Source: Chrysogorgia sp. JL179-B06 (Eukaryota; Cnidaria; Anthozoa; Scleralcyonacea; Chrysogorgiidae). Taken from it: a stretch of 64,000 bases of DNA. This document shows, piece after piece, positions 43,678 to 53,565 of the stretch (positions within the stretch are counted from its first letter, which is position 1; each line of letters opens with the position of its first letter). The stretch covers positions 186,001 to 250,000 of the forward strand of contig JAYKKM010000126.1 in the NCBI GenBank assembly GCA_035772405.1. The letters are read 5' to 3'. Below the pieces are notes generated by a model. That model was not told where the DNA came from, did not search any database, and saw only the letters and a program-made list of their open reading frames with translations. The position numbers and the translations under genes are program-made.

Positions 43678-43702
43678 TATACTATACTCCCAGAAAAAAT
43701 CC
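43678..43702 (-). promoter_or_regulatory. Shared start-proximal motif (242-aa gene)
   Basis: On the minus strand GGATTTTTTCTGGGAGTATA then GTATA leads directly to ATG. The same T-run plus CTGGGNGTATAGTA occurs before the thymidine kinase. Confidence 0.6.
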
Positions 43703-43726
43703 TAATTTTTAGTGCGTTTGGTTTGG

Positions 43727-43785
43727 GACTGTGAGATATCTGTGAGGTCAACTGTGAGATACCTGTGAGGTCAACTGTGAGTAAG
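43727..43785. repeat. Tandem repeats in the divergent intergenic region
   Basis: Units of about 23 bp containing GTCAACTGTGAGATACCTGT occur two and a half times between the divergent 242-aa and 108-aa genes. They could bind a regulator of either promoter. Confidence 0.75.
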
Positions 43786-43807
43786 ATAACACGTGATAGT
43801 GTATTAG

Positions 43808-44134
43808 ATGGCTGAAGACTCACAGACTGTTGACGCTAAGATCACAGCTGATGTGAAAAGTGTTAAGGTGAAGGACCCAAAGCGCGTCGCTGCTGGTAAA
43901 AAGTTGGCTGAGATATCGAAAGCCGCGAAAGAAAAGAAAATGCGTGAAATGATAGTCAACGAGGAACAAGGTAGTGAGTGGAGCTATGGTTATATTGTTG
44001 GAACACTTGGTGTTATCATTGCTGGTGCTTCGTTATGGTACACAATTAGCAGTGAAAAAGAGACACGATTAGAACCTGTGAGTATACTGCATCACCCGCG
44101 CCAGAAAATCGTGGAACTTGTCGTCCAGCGTTAG
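43808..44134 (+). CDS. Small Polinton membrane protein, 108 aa
   Basis: A Lys-rich N-terminal part (DPKRVAAGKKLAEISKAAKE, helical) is followed by one hydrophobic span (YIVGTLGVIIAGASLWYTI). The last 20 residues look unconstrained and might follow a late frameshift. First of three consecutive small membrane-protein genes. No family was recognised. Confidence 0.7.
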   Translation: MAEDSQTVDAKITADVKSVKVKDPKRVAAGKKLAEISKAAKEKKMREMIVNEEQGSEWSYGYIVGTLGVIIAGASLWYTISSEKETRLEPVSILHHPRQKIVELVVQR

Positions 44135-44174
44135 ACACATTTGACTCTTGAACAAAACACACGACAATGTATAT

Positions 44175-44411
44175 ATGGCTGTGATCGATCGAAAAGAACT
44201 TATGAACGAATTGTACGACGCGCTTCTTGTTACGACTGGCGCTGTGGTAGTGAGTATGATTTCGAAAAAGGTTTTGGGAGAGCCATTGGGAACGCCAGAG
44301 ACTGTGAAAGGTGTAGTTAAACTTGCTGCGGCTGTTGGTGCAGGAACGCTGTTAGTAAAATGGGCGCAATCGAAAAAGTGGATACCGACAGATCCATTCA
44401 AATCAACGTAA
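44175..44411 (+). CDS. Small Polinton membrane protein, 78 aa
   Basis: From ATG at 44175 (MAVIDRKELMNELYDALL). It has two weakly hydrophobic segments (VTTGAVVVSMIS and VVKLAAAVGAGTLLV) separated by a Gly/Pro loop. It could form a membrane hairpin. No family was recognised. Four nt before the next gene. Confidence 0.65.
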   Translation: MAVIDRKELMNELYDALLVTTGAVVVSMISKKVLGEPLGTPETVKGVVKLAAAVGAGTLLVKWAQSKKWIPTDPFKST

Positions 44412-44415
44412 GTTA

Positions 44416-44835
44416 ATGGTGAGCGTCGTGGCTGGAGGGATATTTAACGCAGTGGCTTTTGCAGGCGCTGGCTTTATGTTTTCAAAGTTTAATCACTCAG
44501 GTTATGAAGCTGAGATGAAGAGACACAACCATGCGTTGGAACAGTTAGCCAGTGCGAAAGAAGTGTGGTATGAAAATGAAATCGCTAAAAAAGATCAGAT
44601 TCAGCGCTTGCGACAACAGCTCTCAGACGCTAATGCTGACATCAATGACACAAATCATGCGTTGGAGGAACTTAGAAGCGTAATGACCATTCACTACAGC
44701 GGTAGAGTGTTCACTGAGAGTCCAAAGATTGCGGATTACTACCAACCGAGCGCGGAAATGAAGGAATACCAATTATTGTTTGTTGGTGCGTTAGGTTTGG
44801 GTAGTGGAATAGTAGTGTGGGTATTGGTTCGATAA
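44416..44835 (+). CDS. Polinton protein with two membrane spans and a coiled coil, 139 aa
   Basis: An N-terminal hydrophobic segment (VVAGGIFNAVAFAGAGFMF) is followed by a heptad-rich coiled coil at about residues 35-90 (AKKDQIQRLRQQLSDANADI). A C-terminal hydrophobic span (LLFVGALGLGSGIVVWVLV) follows. The layout, with both ends in membrane and a helical middle, resembles spanin- or holin-like and membrane-remodelling proteins. That is inference only, and no family was recognised. Confidence 0.7.
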   Translation: MVSVVAGGIFNAVAFAGAGFMFSKFNHSGYEAEMKRHNHALEQLASAKEVWYENEIAKKDQIQRLRQQLSDANADINDTNHALEELRSVMTIHYSGRVFTESPKIADYYQPSAEMKEYQLLFVGALGLGSGIVVWVLVR

Positions 44836-44859
44836 AAAAATGTTGGAGTAGTATAAGTG

Positions 44860-45420
44860 ATGGACAAACTTATGAGGCAGATGAGTTATGGTTTGACAAT
44901 TGATGAGATTGCGAATGAAACGAAAATTGAGTGTGGAGACACCTTCAGGCTTTACTACTGCTTGGATTGTGGCGTTGTGAAAAACATGACTGGCTGTGGT
45001 GGGTACGCGTGTCCAAAGTGTGGCGACATCGAATGGGGTTACACTCAGAGTTATAGTGACATGAGACTCACACGACCAAAAAGCGTTCACAAGCGGTCTT
45101 GGTGGATGGGGAGGAGACTGCGTAACGTTGTGAAGGGTGAGCGCCTCGAGTTGATAAAAGAGGACTTCTTGAAAGTTGTCAATGTGTTGTACTCATGTGG
45201 GTTGATAAAGGGCAGAAACGTCAGCAGATACGGATACTACATTATTAGGTTGTGCCATAGAAGACACTGATTCAAGACACTCGAGAAGGTGCCAGACCTT
45301 AAAGACGGAAAGGTGAAAGAGAAGTTTGACGACAATCTGTTTGGGGTGGCGTACCCGAAGTTGGGATGGTGTGAAAATAGCGATCAGTACTACAACGAGT
45401 GGCTTAGGAAAAAAAAATAA
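44860..45420 (+). pseudogene. Zinc-ribbon protein interrupted by an in-frame TGA
   Basis: From ATG at 44860 the frame runs to TGA at 45268-45270 (136 aa). It has a zinc ribbon, CLDCG...CPKCGD (residues about 29-60), typical of nucleic-acid-binding or transcription-factor-like proteins, then a basic helical region. The same frame stays open for 49 more codons to TAA at 45418-45420. That tail has convincing coding character (KFDDNLFGVAYPKLGW), so the TGA is probably a recent nonsense change, perhaps CGA to TGA. Readthrough cannot be excluded. The leader GTTGGAGTAGTATAAGTG loosely resembles the shared promoter motif. Confidence 0.65.
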
Positions 45421-45440
45421 GTGTAGTGTATATAGAAGCC

Positions 45441-46453
45441 ATGGGCGACGTCATAGAAAACTCACTCGCTATAACTGATGTGGTTGGTGCAGCCGTTGTA
45501 AATCCGCTAACAGGTAGAGCAGTCAATGTTCATGGGCGAGTCTACAATCAACTTGTTAGAGATGGTGTTTTTAGTGACCCGACAAACGCGACTATTGTTA
45601 ATCCGCTGACAAACAGGCGAGTCAACGTTGGTAGTCGGACGTATAACCATCTTGTTAGAAATCAGGAAGCGCAACCTACAGTTGAAGACCATAGTCCGCG
45701 GTTGTTGGATCGAGCACTGAGAGGATTCACAAGGTCTTACGGAGTCGGGGTGGTTAACGCTAGAGACATCAATCAACTAAACGCAACTAGAAGCGCTGTC
45801 ATCAACCTCTTGAGACGCGAGTTGGGTCAGACTAACGGAATGAAAGTGGTAGAGACAGTTAAGGTCACTTTCGAGAAAACTTTGGGGTTCAATAAGATCA
45901 CATATAAAACTGCCTACTTTAACAGTGGAACGTTCGTCGTCATTAACGAGCATGACATCGAGGGTGTCGCTAATCGTGGATCGGAACAGATTTTGACGCG
46001 GATAGCTGGGTGGTTATCTGAGGGGTCTGGATGGACTATCGACAAAATAGACGCACACTACGTTAATATCGCTATTTATAGACCTTTGAGTGGGAGTAGT
46101 TATATTACGTTACCAAAGGAGCTGTGCAATAGTAAGAAGGGTTTGATAAACGTGAATAATGGAGACGACAACGAGTGCTTTAGATGGTGTCACCTAGCAC
46201 ACAAGTTCCCTTTTGGAAAAAACTCCCATAGAACGTCGAAGTACGTCAGCCACATCAGCGAGCTGAACTACGACGGAATTGATTTCCCAGTCACGCTCAA
46301 AGATTACAACAAGATTGAAAGGGCTAACGATATTAGTATTAATGTCTTTGGGTATGAAGATAAGCAACCATTCCCTGTGTATGTTTCTAAGGAGGTATAT
46401 CCTGACCATATGGACCTATTGTTGATAACTAATGATGAGGGTGACAAGCACTA
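45441..46453 (+). pseudogene. PolB: Polinton DNA polymerase B, N-terminal part (gene split by insertion)
   Basis: Starts MGDVIENSLAITD at 45441. Two tandem copies of an NPLTxRxVxVxxRxYNxLVR motif lie at residues about 20-75. They resemble the small adaptor repeat found in proteins of large DNA viruses and in some Polinton polymerases. A globular region follows, including ECFRWCHLAHKFP. The frame runs into the inserted transposon and stops at 46472. The remainder of the polymerase resumes at 48832 in a compatible frame. Together the two parts would be about 1,230 residues, the usual Polinton size. Confidence 0.85.
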
Positions 46454-46469
46454 CAGTACCGCTCAGAAG

Positions 46470-46625
46470 TAACCTAACAAAATCCGCGGTTAACCTAGGA
46501 TGATCCGCGGACGATCCTCGGGTCATCCGCGGTTGAACCGCTGGTCATCCGCGGATCATCCTAGGTTGACCCGAGGATCGACCGAGGACCATCCGCGGAT
46601 CATCCTAGGTTCGACCTCAACCGCT
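46470..46625. repeat. Subterminal ATCCGCGG repeats
   Basis: ATCCGCGG and TCATCCTAGGTT recur about six times in 150 bp, many in inverted pairs, next to the left end of the Tc1/mariner-type element. Confidence 0.8.
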
Positions 46626-46793
46626 GCTGCGCGGTTCGTATGGCGTCATTTCACGAGTGTAGTGTCGGAAGAAGTCGGTTATTTCCAAAGTTTAGCGTCC
46701 TTCCTTCGCACGTTGTCTGCACTTCTTCGATTGGCGTTTGTCGTAGCTTGGCAAGTTCGTTTTCAAATACCGTTGCCGTGTTTAAATTGATAA

Positions 46794-47113
46794 TGGGAAA
46801 GCTATCTCGATACGTGAGAGAAAGAATCGTCTCACTGTCGTCCTCTTGGGTAAAAAAGTCGCTTATTTCCGAAGTTTAGCGTCCTTTTCCTTTGCGCGTT
46901 GTGTTAATCGTTATAAGCAGTTATGTGTGTTCGACAATCGACAGTTTCAAGCTTTAATATCTAGCAACAATGGGAAAGCTATCTCGATACGCGAGGGAAC
47001 GAATAATTTCACTTTCTTCTTCTGGAGTGCAGGTCACTAAAATTACAGATATGCTTCAACAGGAAGGAATTAAAACTTCGAGATCTGCTTTAAACTTGTT
47101 TCTTTCCCGATAA
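46794..47113 (+). pseudogene. Tc1/mariner transposase N-terminal relic, two partial copies
   Basis: Frame 46970-47113 encodes 47 aa: MGKLSRYARERIISLSSSG continues with an ITDMLQQEGIKTSRSALNLF stretch. This is the first helix-turn-helix of a Tc1/mariner transposase. A second copy of the first 20 codons (MGKLSRYVRERIVSLSSSW) begins at 46793, within a tandem duplication of about 180 bp. The DDE domain is missing. Confidence 0.65.
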
Positions 47114-48650
47114 GAATGAGATAAAAATTGTCTAAATATGTGAAGCTTGTGCCGCGGATAAATTATATTACTAGATGGTGATATAAACGCCGTGACTCCG
47201 TCTGTGGGTCCGTTCATGCGAAGCATTCCAAGCTCTGTTTGACAATCACTCTCAGGGAAACATGAAGAGAAATGTTTTGATAAAAATGTATTCATGAAAT
47301 TTTTCTATTCCGAGACTCGCTATTGCCACAGACGACAAAAAGGACACTTGCCTGCTTCGCTACTGGCACTGTTGACATGCTTCTGCCATCATGCATTTGG
47401 CCTGCTTTGCCACTGGCACTGTTGACACGTAGCCTGGTTTGCCACGCTTGAAACAAAACTGAAGCACTTTGAGTGACCGCGCGCTTCGATTGCTCAATAT
47501 CAATTTTCAGGTAAAGTGATAAAGTTGGGCTATATGTCGACGCAGAATGCAAAAGTGGTTAATGAAGTTGTTAATGGTTACCATCTTCTAGCAGTACTAT
47601 AGCAGTTTAGCCTGACAAAATAAATCGGACGCTCGTTGATTTGTTTACTTGTCCGGTCACTCACGGGTCACTCCGGTGGTACTCTCTTTGAAAAGTTGTA
47701 CTCCCTCATGATTTTATAGTATATATTGCATGGAGGTATTAGTTATTAGAGAATTACTCACAGTTTTAAGTCTTTACAATGAGTCTCCAGGCATGCTCTT
47801 CTCACCGTGGCGAAAGCGCCACGTGCCGAATTAATCGGAAATTGACAATACACATGTCAAAAGCTCTGGCTTAACTTGAGGTTTTTTACGTTATCTTATA
47901 GTTCACATAAGCAATCAGTTACATACATGAGAAGCATGTCGGATAGCAATGCCAATGATATACAGTAGTTCATCAAACAATATTTTTTAACGTAGTACGG
48001 ATTTGGAGTTTTGAAACTTGTCAATGGACCGTATTATATGCACGTGATAAGATCGACCGCAATATTATTAAGTTCGACCGCTTTGGTCGGACATATGCTT
48101 ATTCAAACGTCGAATTTGTCACTTATCTAGGTTCGACACATGATAAGTTCGACACATGATAAGTTCGACGTTTGAAACGGGATGAGTATAATATAATATA
48201 CCCGATGAGTTTAAGAAACATGCGACAGCAAAACATGCCGTTGGGTCAATAAACGGCTCGAAAACACAACAGTTATAACATAATCGTAAATCGTATCAAG
48301 ATGCCCGTTAAATTTTCTTCTCCTAAAATGCTTTCACGCAATAATAGTTATTTGGTAAGACTATTTCGGGAAAAATTATTGTTAACGTTATTTGATAAAT
48401 TCCAACATAACAGGCTTTCAGTTTGTGCATTTGTACCAACGTCGTCGTCGTTGTTAGGAGTTCAACCACGAAATCGTTATACATTGTATGCAGAATACAG
48501 AGACTAATATAAGAATGACTTCAAAACTGCTCCAATGATTACCAGTTAATAATTCCCTTTGTTTTGAACTTGATACGGCAAGTTATTTGACGTCCGCGTC
48601 ATGTCTTTCTGCTGCCGGCTTTTGGTCGGATGAACTCGGAACCCGAAGCG
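47114..48650. other. Inside Tc1/mariner-type element, no gene seen
   Basis: No supported gene. Short repeated GATAAGTTCGACACAT motifs occur at 48130-48175. Duplicated CCTGCTTTGCCACTGGCACTG phrases occur near 47350-47420. Confidence 0.45.
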
Positions 48651-48687
48651 TTTAGTCGACCGTTGCGGTTAGATGTGTAGACCGCAA

Positions 48688-48805
48688 CCTAACCGCTACC
48701 TCACCGCTTCCTCACCGCTACCTCACCGCAACCTCACCGCAACCTCACCGCAACCTCACCGCATCTCCACCGCTACCTCACCGCAACCTCACCGCAACCG
48801 CAGTG
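48688..48805. repeat. Tandem CCTCACCGCAA repeats
   Basis: About ten units of 11 bp (ACCTCACCGCA with variants) form the right subterminal region of the Tc1/mariner-type element. Confidence 0.9.
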
Positions 48806-48831
48806 TTAGGTTACTTCTGAGCGGTACTGTA

Positions 48832-51523
48832 TGTGTATATTCGTGATTTCAACAAATTCATGTATCGTCAGACAGAGCATAAGGCGAGAAAGCACTTTTG
48901 TAGATATTGCCTGCAGTGTTTTAGTCGTGCGGACGTGCTTGAACGTCATATGGAAGTATGTTTGGTCATTAATGGGAAGCAAGCTATTAAAATGCCGCAA
49001 AAAGGTGCGAAAGTGAAATATAAGAATTATAGTAGACAACTAAACGTACCATTTGTGGTGTACGCAGACTTCGAGGCTATCACACAGAAGGTGCACACGA
49101 CAACACCATCAAGCAAGTGTAGCTACACAAACGCTTACCAGAGGCACGTTGACTGTGGTTATGGGTATAAACTGGTTTGTTGCTATGACAATGAGTATAG
49201 TAAGCCAGTAAAAGTGTATCGCGGTGAAAATGCAGTTAACAAGTTCATTGGGGAGATGTTAGAAATTGTCGAATATTGTAAAAAGACATCTGAGAGTCAC
49301 TTTAACAAAGAAATGATACTGACTGATGACGATAAACAAGACTTTGACGAGGCTAAAAGTTGTCATATTTGCAGTGTTGAGTACACTGGCGCTGACGTTA
49401 GAGTGAGAGACCACTGTCACGTGTCAGGTAAGTACAGAGGGTCCGCACATCGCGACTGTAACGTGAACTTTAAATTGACTGATAAAATTCCTGTGATCTT
49501 TCATAACTTACGCGGTTACGATAGTCACTTCATTATGCAGGAGATTGGTAAGTTTGGTCAAGACATAAATGTGATACCGAACAACATGGAGAAGTACATG
49601 GCGTTCATGCTTGGAAAAAACTTGGTATTCTTGGATAGCTTTCAGTTCATGGGTAGCTCTTTGGACAACTTGGTGAAGAACCTACCAAGAGACGCTTTCA
49701 AATACACGTCAGAAGTGTTTCATGAAACAGGGTTGGCACTAATGACAAGAAAGGGGGTCTATCCCTACGATTATATGGACTCCTTTGATAAATTCGATGA
49801 ATGCGAGCTACCCTCCAAAAAGGACTTTTATAGCATTCTGAATGACGAGCATATTACGGAAGAAATGCATGAGCGCGCTTGCGATGTGTGGGACTACTTC
49901 AACGTTGAAAATATGGGTGGGTACCATGATCTGTATTTGAAAAGCGATGTGCTCTTGCTCGCTGATGTTTTTGAGAACTTTAGAAAGACATGTCATCGTG
50001 AGTATAAACTAGACCCGTGTCACTATTTCACATCACCTGGATTGGCTTGGGACGCGATGTTAAAAATGACTGGAGTGGAACTTGAACTATTGTCTGACGT
50101 TGACATGTTCCAGTTCGTAGAAATGGGTATGCGTGGTGGTGTGAGCTACATATGCAACAGACATGGCGTGGCAAATAATAAGTATATGAAGGGGTATGAT
50201 AAAACGAAAGAGTCGAAGTATTTGATGTACCTTGATGCCAACAATTTGTATGGATGGGCAATGAGTCAAAGTCTACCTACGGGTGGTTTTAAATGGTTGA
50301 CTAAGAAAGAAATAGAAAAGGTTAATCTATGCGACTATCACAACGACAGTAAAAAGGGCTTACTACTTGAAGTCAACTTGGAGTATCCAGACCATTTGCA
50401 TGACCTACATAATGATTACCCGTTGGCTCCCGAGAAGATGGAAATAACTGTTGACATGTTGTCGGGGTACTGCACGAAAATCAAAAATAAGTTTAATGTG
50501 AGTGTTGGTGGTGTGAAGAAGCTGGTGACTAATTTGATGGACAAAGAAAAGTACGTGTGTCACTATAGAAATCTGCAGTTGTATATGGATCTTGGACTGA
50601 AAATTAAAAAGGTTCATAGGGTCCTACAGTTTGATCAGTCCAAGTGGCTGGGTAAGTACATCGACTTCAACACAGTCAAAAGAACTGCGGCTAAGAACGC
50701 TTTCGAGAAGGACTTCTTCAAGTTGATGAACAACAGCGTGTTTGGGAAAACAATGGAGAACTTGAGGAAGCGTGTGGACGTAAGGTTAGTGACCACTGTG
50801 AAGAAATTAAAAAAGCTTGTCTCTAAGCCAACGTTTGTGTCTTGCAAGATATTTAGCGAGAACTTAGTCGCTGTTCATAAAGTTAAAGAAACGTTGACAC
50901 TAAATCGACCTGCATATGTGGGTATGTGTATACTAGACTTGAGTAAAACGCTGATGTACGATTTTCACTATAATTATATTATGAAAAAGTACTCTAGCGA
51001 TACCTGCAGATTGCACTTCACTGACACTGACAGCCTGTTGTACACAATCGAAACTGATGACGTTTACTCTGACTTTATGATGGAGCGCGAAAAGTTTGAC
51101 AATAGCGACTACCCTGCAGACAACCCATTCGCTTTCAAAGAGAATAAGAAAGTTATTGGCAAGATGAAAGACGAGTGCGCCGGAACACCAATTGTTGAGT
51201 TTGTTGGGTTGCGCAGTAAGATGTACAGTTATTTGAAAGAGGATGGAGGTGGTGGGAAAACCGCCAAAGGTATTAGAAAGAACATAATTAAAAAGGTAAT
51301 CAAGCATGAAGATTACAAAAGCGTGCTACTCGATGAGAAACAGTTGCGACACACAATGAAGACCATTAGAAGTGTCAAGCATCAGCTTGGTAGTTATGAA
51401 ATTAATAAAGTGTCGTTATCCTGTTTTGATGATAAACGATACCTTTTAGAAAATGGTATTGACTCCTATGCGTATGGTCACAAAAACATTGTAGTGAGAG
51501 ACACACCCACTGACACGCCCTAA
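48832..51523 (+). pseudogene. PolB: Polinton DNA polymerase B, exonuclease and polymerase part (gene split by insertion)
   Basis: Protein-primed type B DNA polymerase that would replicate the element. In order: a zinc finger (HFCRYCLQCFSRADVLERHM), exonuclease I (VYADFEAI, about 49055), an HNH/Cys cluster (CHICSVEY...DHCHVSGKYRG), exonuclease II (NLRGYD), exonuclease III (YLKSDVLLLAD), palm motif A (YLDANNLYGWAM, about 50230), motif B (KLMNNSVFGK) and motif C (FTDTDSLLY, about 51020). All catalytic Asp residues are present and the frame is uninterrupted to the stop. It is cut off from its N-terminus only by the transposon at 46454-48829, so ATG 48833 is not a native start. The stop lies 44 nt before the right terminal repeat. 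Confidence 0.93.
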
Positions 51524-51567
51524 ACACCGCGACGTGATTCCCATAAGGTTGTTTTCTCCACGCGTGT

Positions 51568-51840
51568 GAAATTGCAAACGCTTTTCTCACCGACTTGTTA
51601 ATCAGCAAATTCGCTAGCTTACTAGATGGGTTGAACGCCATTGAGAACCCTGACGAACTAAATGACGAGTTGCAAAAAGACTCGCTACTAAAGAAAGACG
51701 TTGAGAGCATTGTCGCGGTTGTGACACCGTACGTGCCTTTCTTGGGTTTGTTGTCGGGAGGAATCACAACGTCAAAATATGTGTACGATCACCATTTTAG
51801 AAGTGCGACAAACACTGAAAATAGTGAGCAAACAGACTAA
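51568..51840 (+). pseudogene. Duplicated 3' end of the left-terminal gene
   Basis: These 273 nt are the inverted copy of the last 91 codons (including stop) of the 171-aa gene at 26455-26970, carried in the right terminal repeat. There is no promoter or start in the copy beyond an internal in-frame codon, so it is probably not expressed. It marks how far the terminal repeat extended into coding sequence. Confidence 0.9.
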
Positions 51841-51916
51841 TCTATTATTAACAGGTGGCAATAATCTAATTTGCATAACAGGTGGCAATTTTATCACGCG
51901 TGAGACACTTTTACGA

Positions 51917-52288
51917 TACATAAATTTGTAAAAGCGTTGAAACGACTATTTTCTTAAACGTGATTTGACAAATTTGTGAAAATGTTGAAACGGCTACTTT
52001 CCTAAATGTGATTTGACATAAATTTGTGAAAATGTTGAAACGACTATTTTTTAAATGTGACATAAATTTGTGAAAATGTTGAAACGACACTCTCTACTTT
52101 TTTAAATGTGACGTAAACCTGTGAAAATGTTGAAACTATATTTTCCTAAATGTGATTTGACAAATTTGTGAAAATGTTGAAACGACACTTTCTATTTTTT
52201 TAAAATGTGACGTAAACCTGTGAAAATGTTGAAACTACATTTTCCTAAATGTGATTTGACAAGTTTGTGAAAATGTTGAAACGACACT
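51917..52288. repeat. Eight-copy subterminal repeat array, right
   Basis: Inverted counterpart of the left array. The core reads TGTGAAAATGTTGAAAC on this strand. Confidence 0.9.
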
Positions 52289-52439
52289 TTCTATTTTTAA
52301 AAATGTGACTGAAATGACACCAAATTAAGCAAAATCGCGATTTGGTATACATTTGGTATTGTTTCGTGAGTCTCGCGCGTGTTTGACATCAATTGAGTAG
52401 AAAACGTGAGGAGTGTTTAGCCCAATTAACGACCGCCAT

Positions 52440-52612
52440 AGTAGTATAGTAAGTGGGGGTTCGAGCTTATTCGATGTTATCCGTAAATGTGGATGTGCTG
52501 AAACAACACCAAATTTTGTCGAATCGCGATTCGACACAAATTTGGTGATGTTTTGGCATTTATATTTATGGCTGACATCGATTGAGCTCGAACCCCCACT
52601 TACTATACTACT
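52440..52612. repeat. Terminal palindrome (potential hairpin end), right
   Basis: The same 173-nt palindrome as at the left end, in the same relative orientation (the arm mismatches sit on matching sides). It is centred on TCGCGA. Confidence 0.9.
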
Positions 52613-52618
52613 CATATA

Positions 52619-53565
52619 GGACATCAAAATAAATAACTAAATACATTAATGGTAATAGACTAATAGTTAGTATTTTAAACAGACACTATTGGCTGTTGGA
52701 GGATGAACATGCATCTTTATCATAGGGGTGCATATATAGTGCAAATGTATAAGGCTCATTCAAATAGGGTTTACTAAGACACATATTAGGGATTATATAT
52801 ATACCCCGATTGTTGGTGTGGATAGATTATATACACATTGGACTATATACTGCGATGTGGAGCTGGCAGGGATGTAGATAACTTAATATTGATTTCTCTC
52901 GAGAGGTATCTTTACGCAGAACAGGGAAACTGATCTATCCTAACTCGGGACTTGAAACTGATTGGTTAATCTGAAACCCTAGGATTGGTACATCTTGTAA
53001 TTAGAACTAATATCTATCATCATATCCAAAGAACTAATTTCATCTCAATGAATCTGTTCATATACATACACCTTATCAGTTATCAATTGCCTTAATTGGC
53101 ACCTTCAGCATATACAACGTTTGAGTGAAAATTAGTTTTTGTAACATTGTACTGTACATATATTAATTATGTGTTTATATTTGCAATAACTTTAATTTGT
53201 TAGGAAATTAGAAAGCCATTGATACCAGTGTTAGTATAGAAGGGGCTATCCTGTATAAATAATTGTATTATTATTTTTATTAATAATAATAATGCCTAAT
53301 GCAGATATCATATTTTGATGGTTATTAATACAAAAGCCATATGTACGTGCAACAACGCATGGCATAAAACCTATATATTCAGGACGACATGCCTATAGCC
53401 TGCTTGTTGACAATGATCTAGCTGACACAGTACTTGTTCAATCCCTAACAATTTCTGCTAACATAGTGAGTGTCAACATACCCAATGTCAACATAATCCT
53501 ATACCGGTATATAAGCTGTACAGCTGTACATGTATTTTACATTGCAACATAAAAGCCTATTAGTC
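52619..53565. other. No gene seen
   Basis: Host-like AT-rich sequence between the Polinton and the next LINE. No recognised feature. Confidence 0.5.

Larger units (their letters stand above)
46454..48829. mobile_element. Tc1/mariner-type element inserted in PolB
   Basis: The 2376-bp insert has inverted ends CAGTACCGCTCAGAAGTAAC (continuing CTAACA) and is flanked by TA on both sides (46452-46453 and 48830-48831). The TA duplication and the helix-turn-helix relic inside point to Tc1/mariner. Subterminal repeats are GATCCGCGGATC-like at the left and CCTCACCGCAA-type at the right. No catalytic transposase domain remains. Confidence 0.88.
25681..52612. mobile_element. Polinton/Maverick (adintovirus-like) element, complete but degraded
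   Basis: The 26.9-kb unit starts AGTAGTATAGTAAGTGGGGG and ends with its complement. It is flanked by the 6-bp duplication CATATA (25675-25680 and 52613-52618), the size Polinton integrases make. It encodes the diagnostic set: protein-primed-type DNA polymerase B, rve integrase with chromodomain, packaging ATPase, double-jelly-roll-type major capsid protein and a penton-like minor capsid protein. Extra genes include thymidine kinase, a BRO/VRR-NUC fusion and small membrane proteins. Two later transposon insertions add about 9.0 kb, so the original element was about 17.9 kb. Several genes carry frameshifts, so this copy is not expected to be autonomous. Confidence 0.95.
51568..52612. repeat. 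Polinton right terminal inverted repeat
   Basis: Inverted counterpart of 25681-26727. It begins with GAAATTGCAAACGCTTTTCT just after the polymerase gene and ends at the CATATA duplication. Confidence 0.95.

Noticed and set aside
48833..48835. ATG as the real start of the polymerase
   Set aside because: The frame is the continuation of the polymerase beyond a transposon insertion; the native start is at 45441.
51595..51840. Separate 81-aa gene at the right end
   Set aside because: It is the terminal-repeat copy of the 3' end of the 26455-26970 gene.
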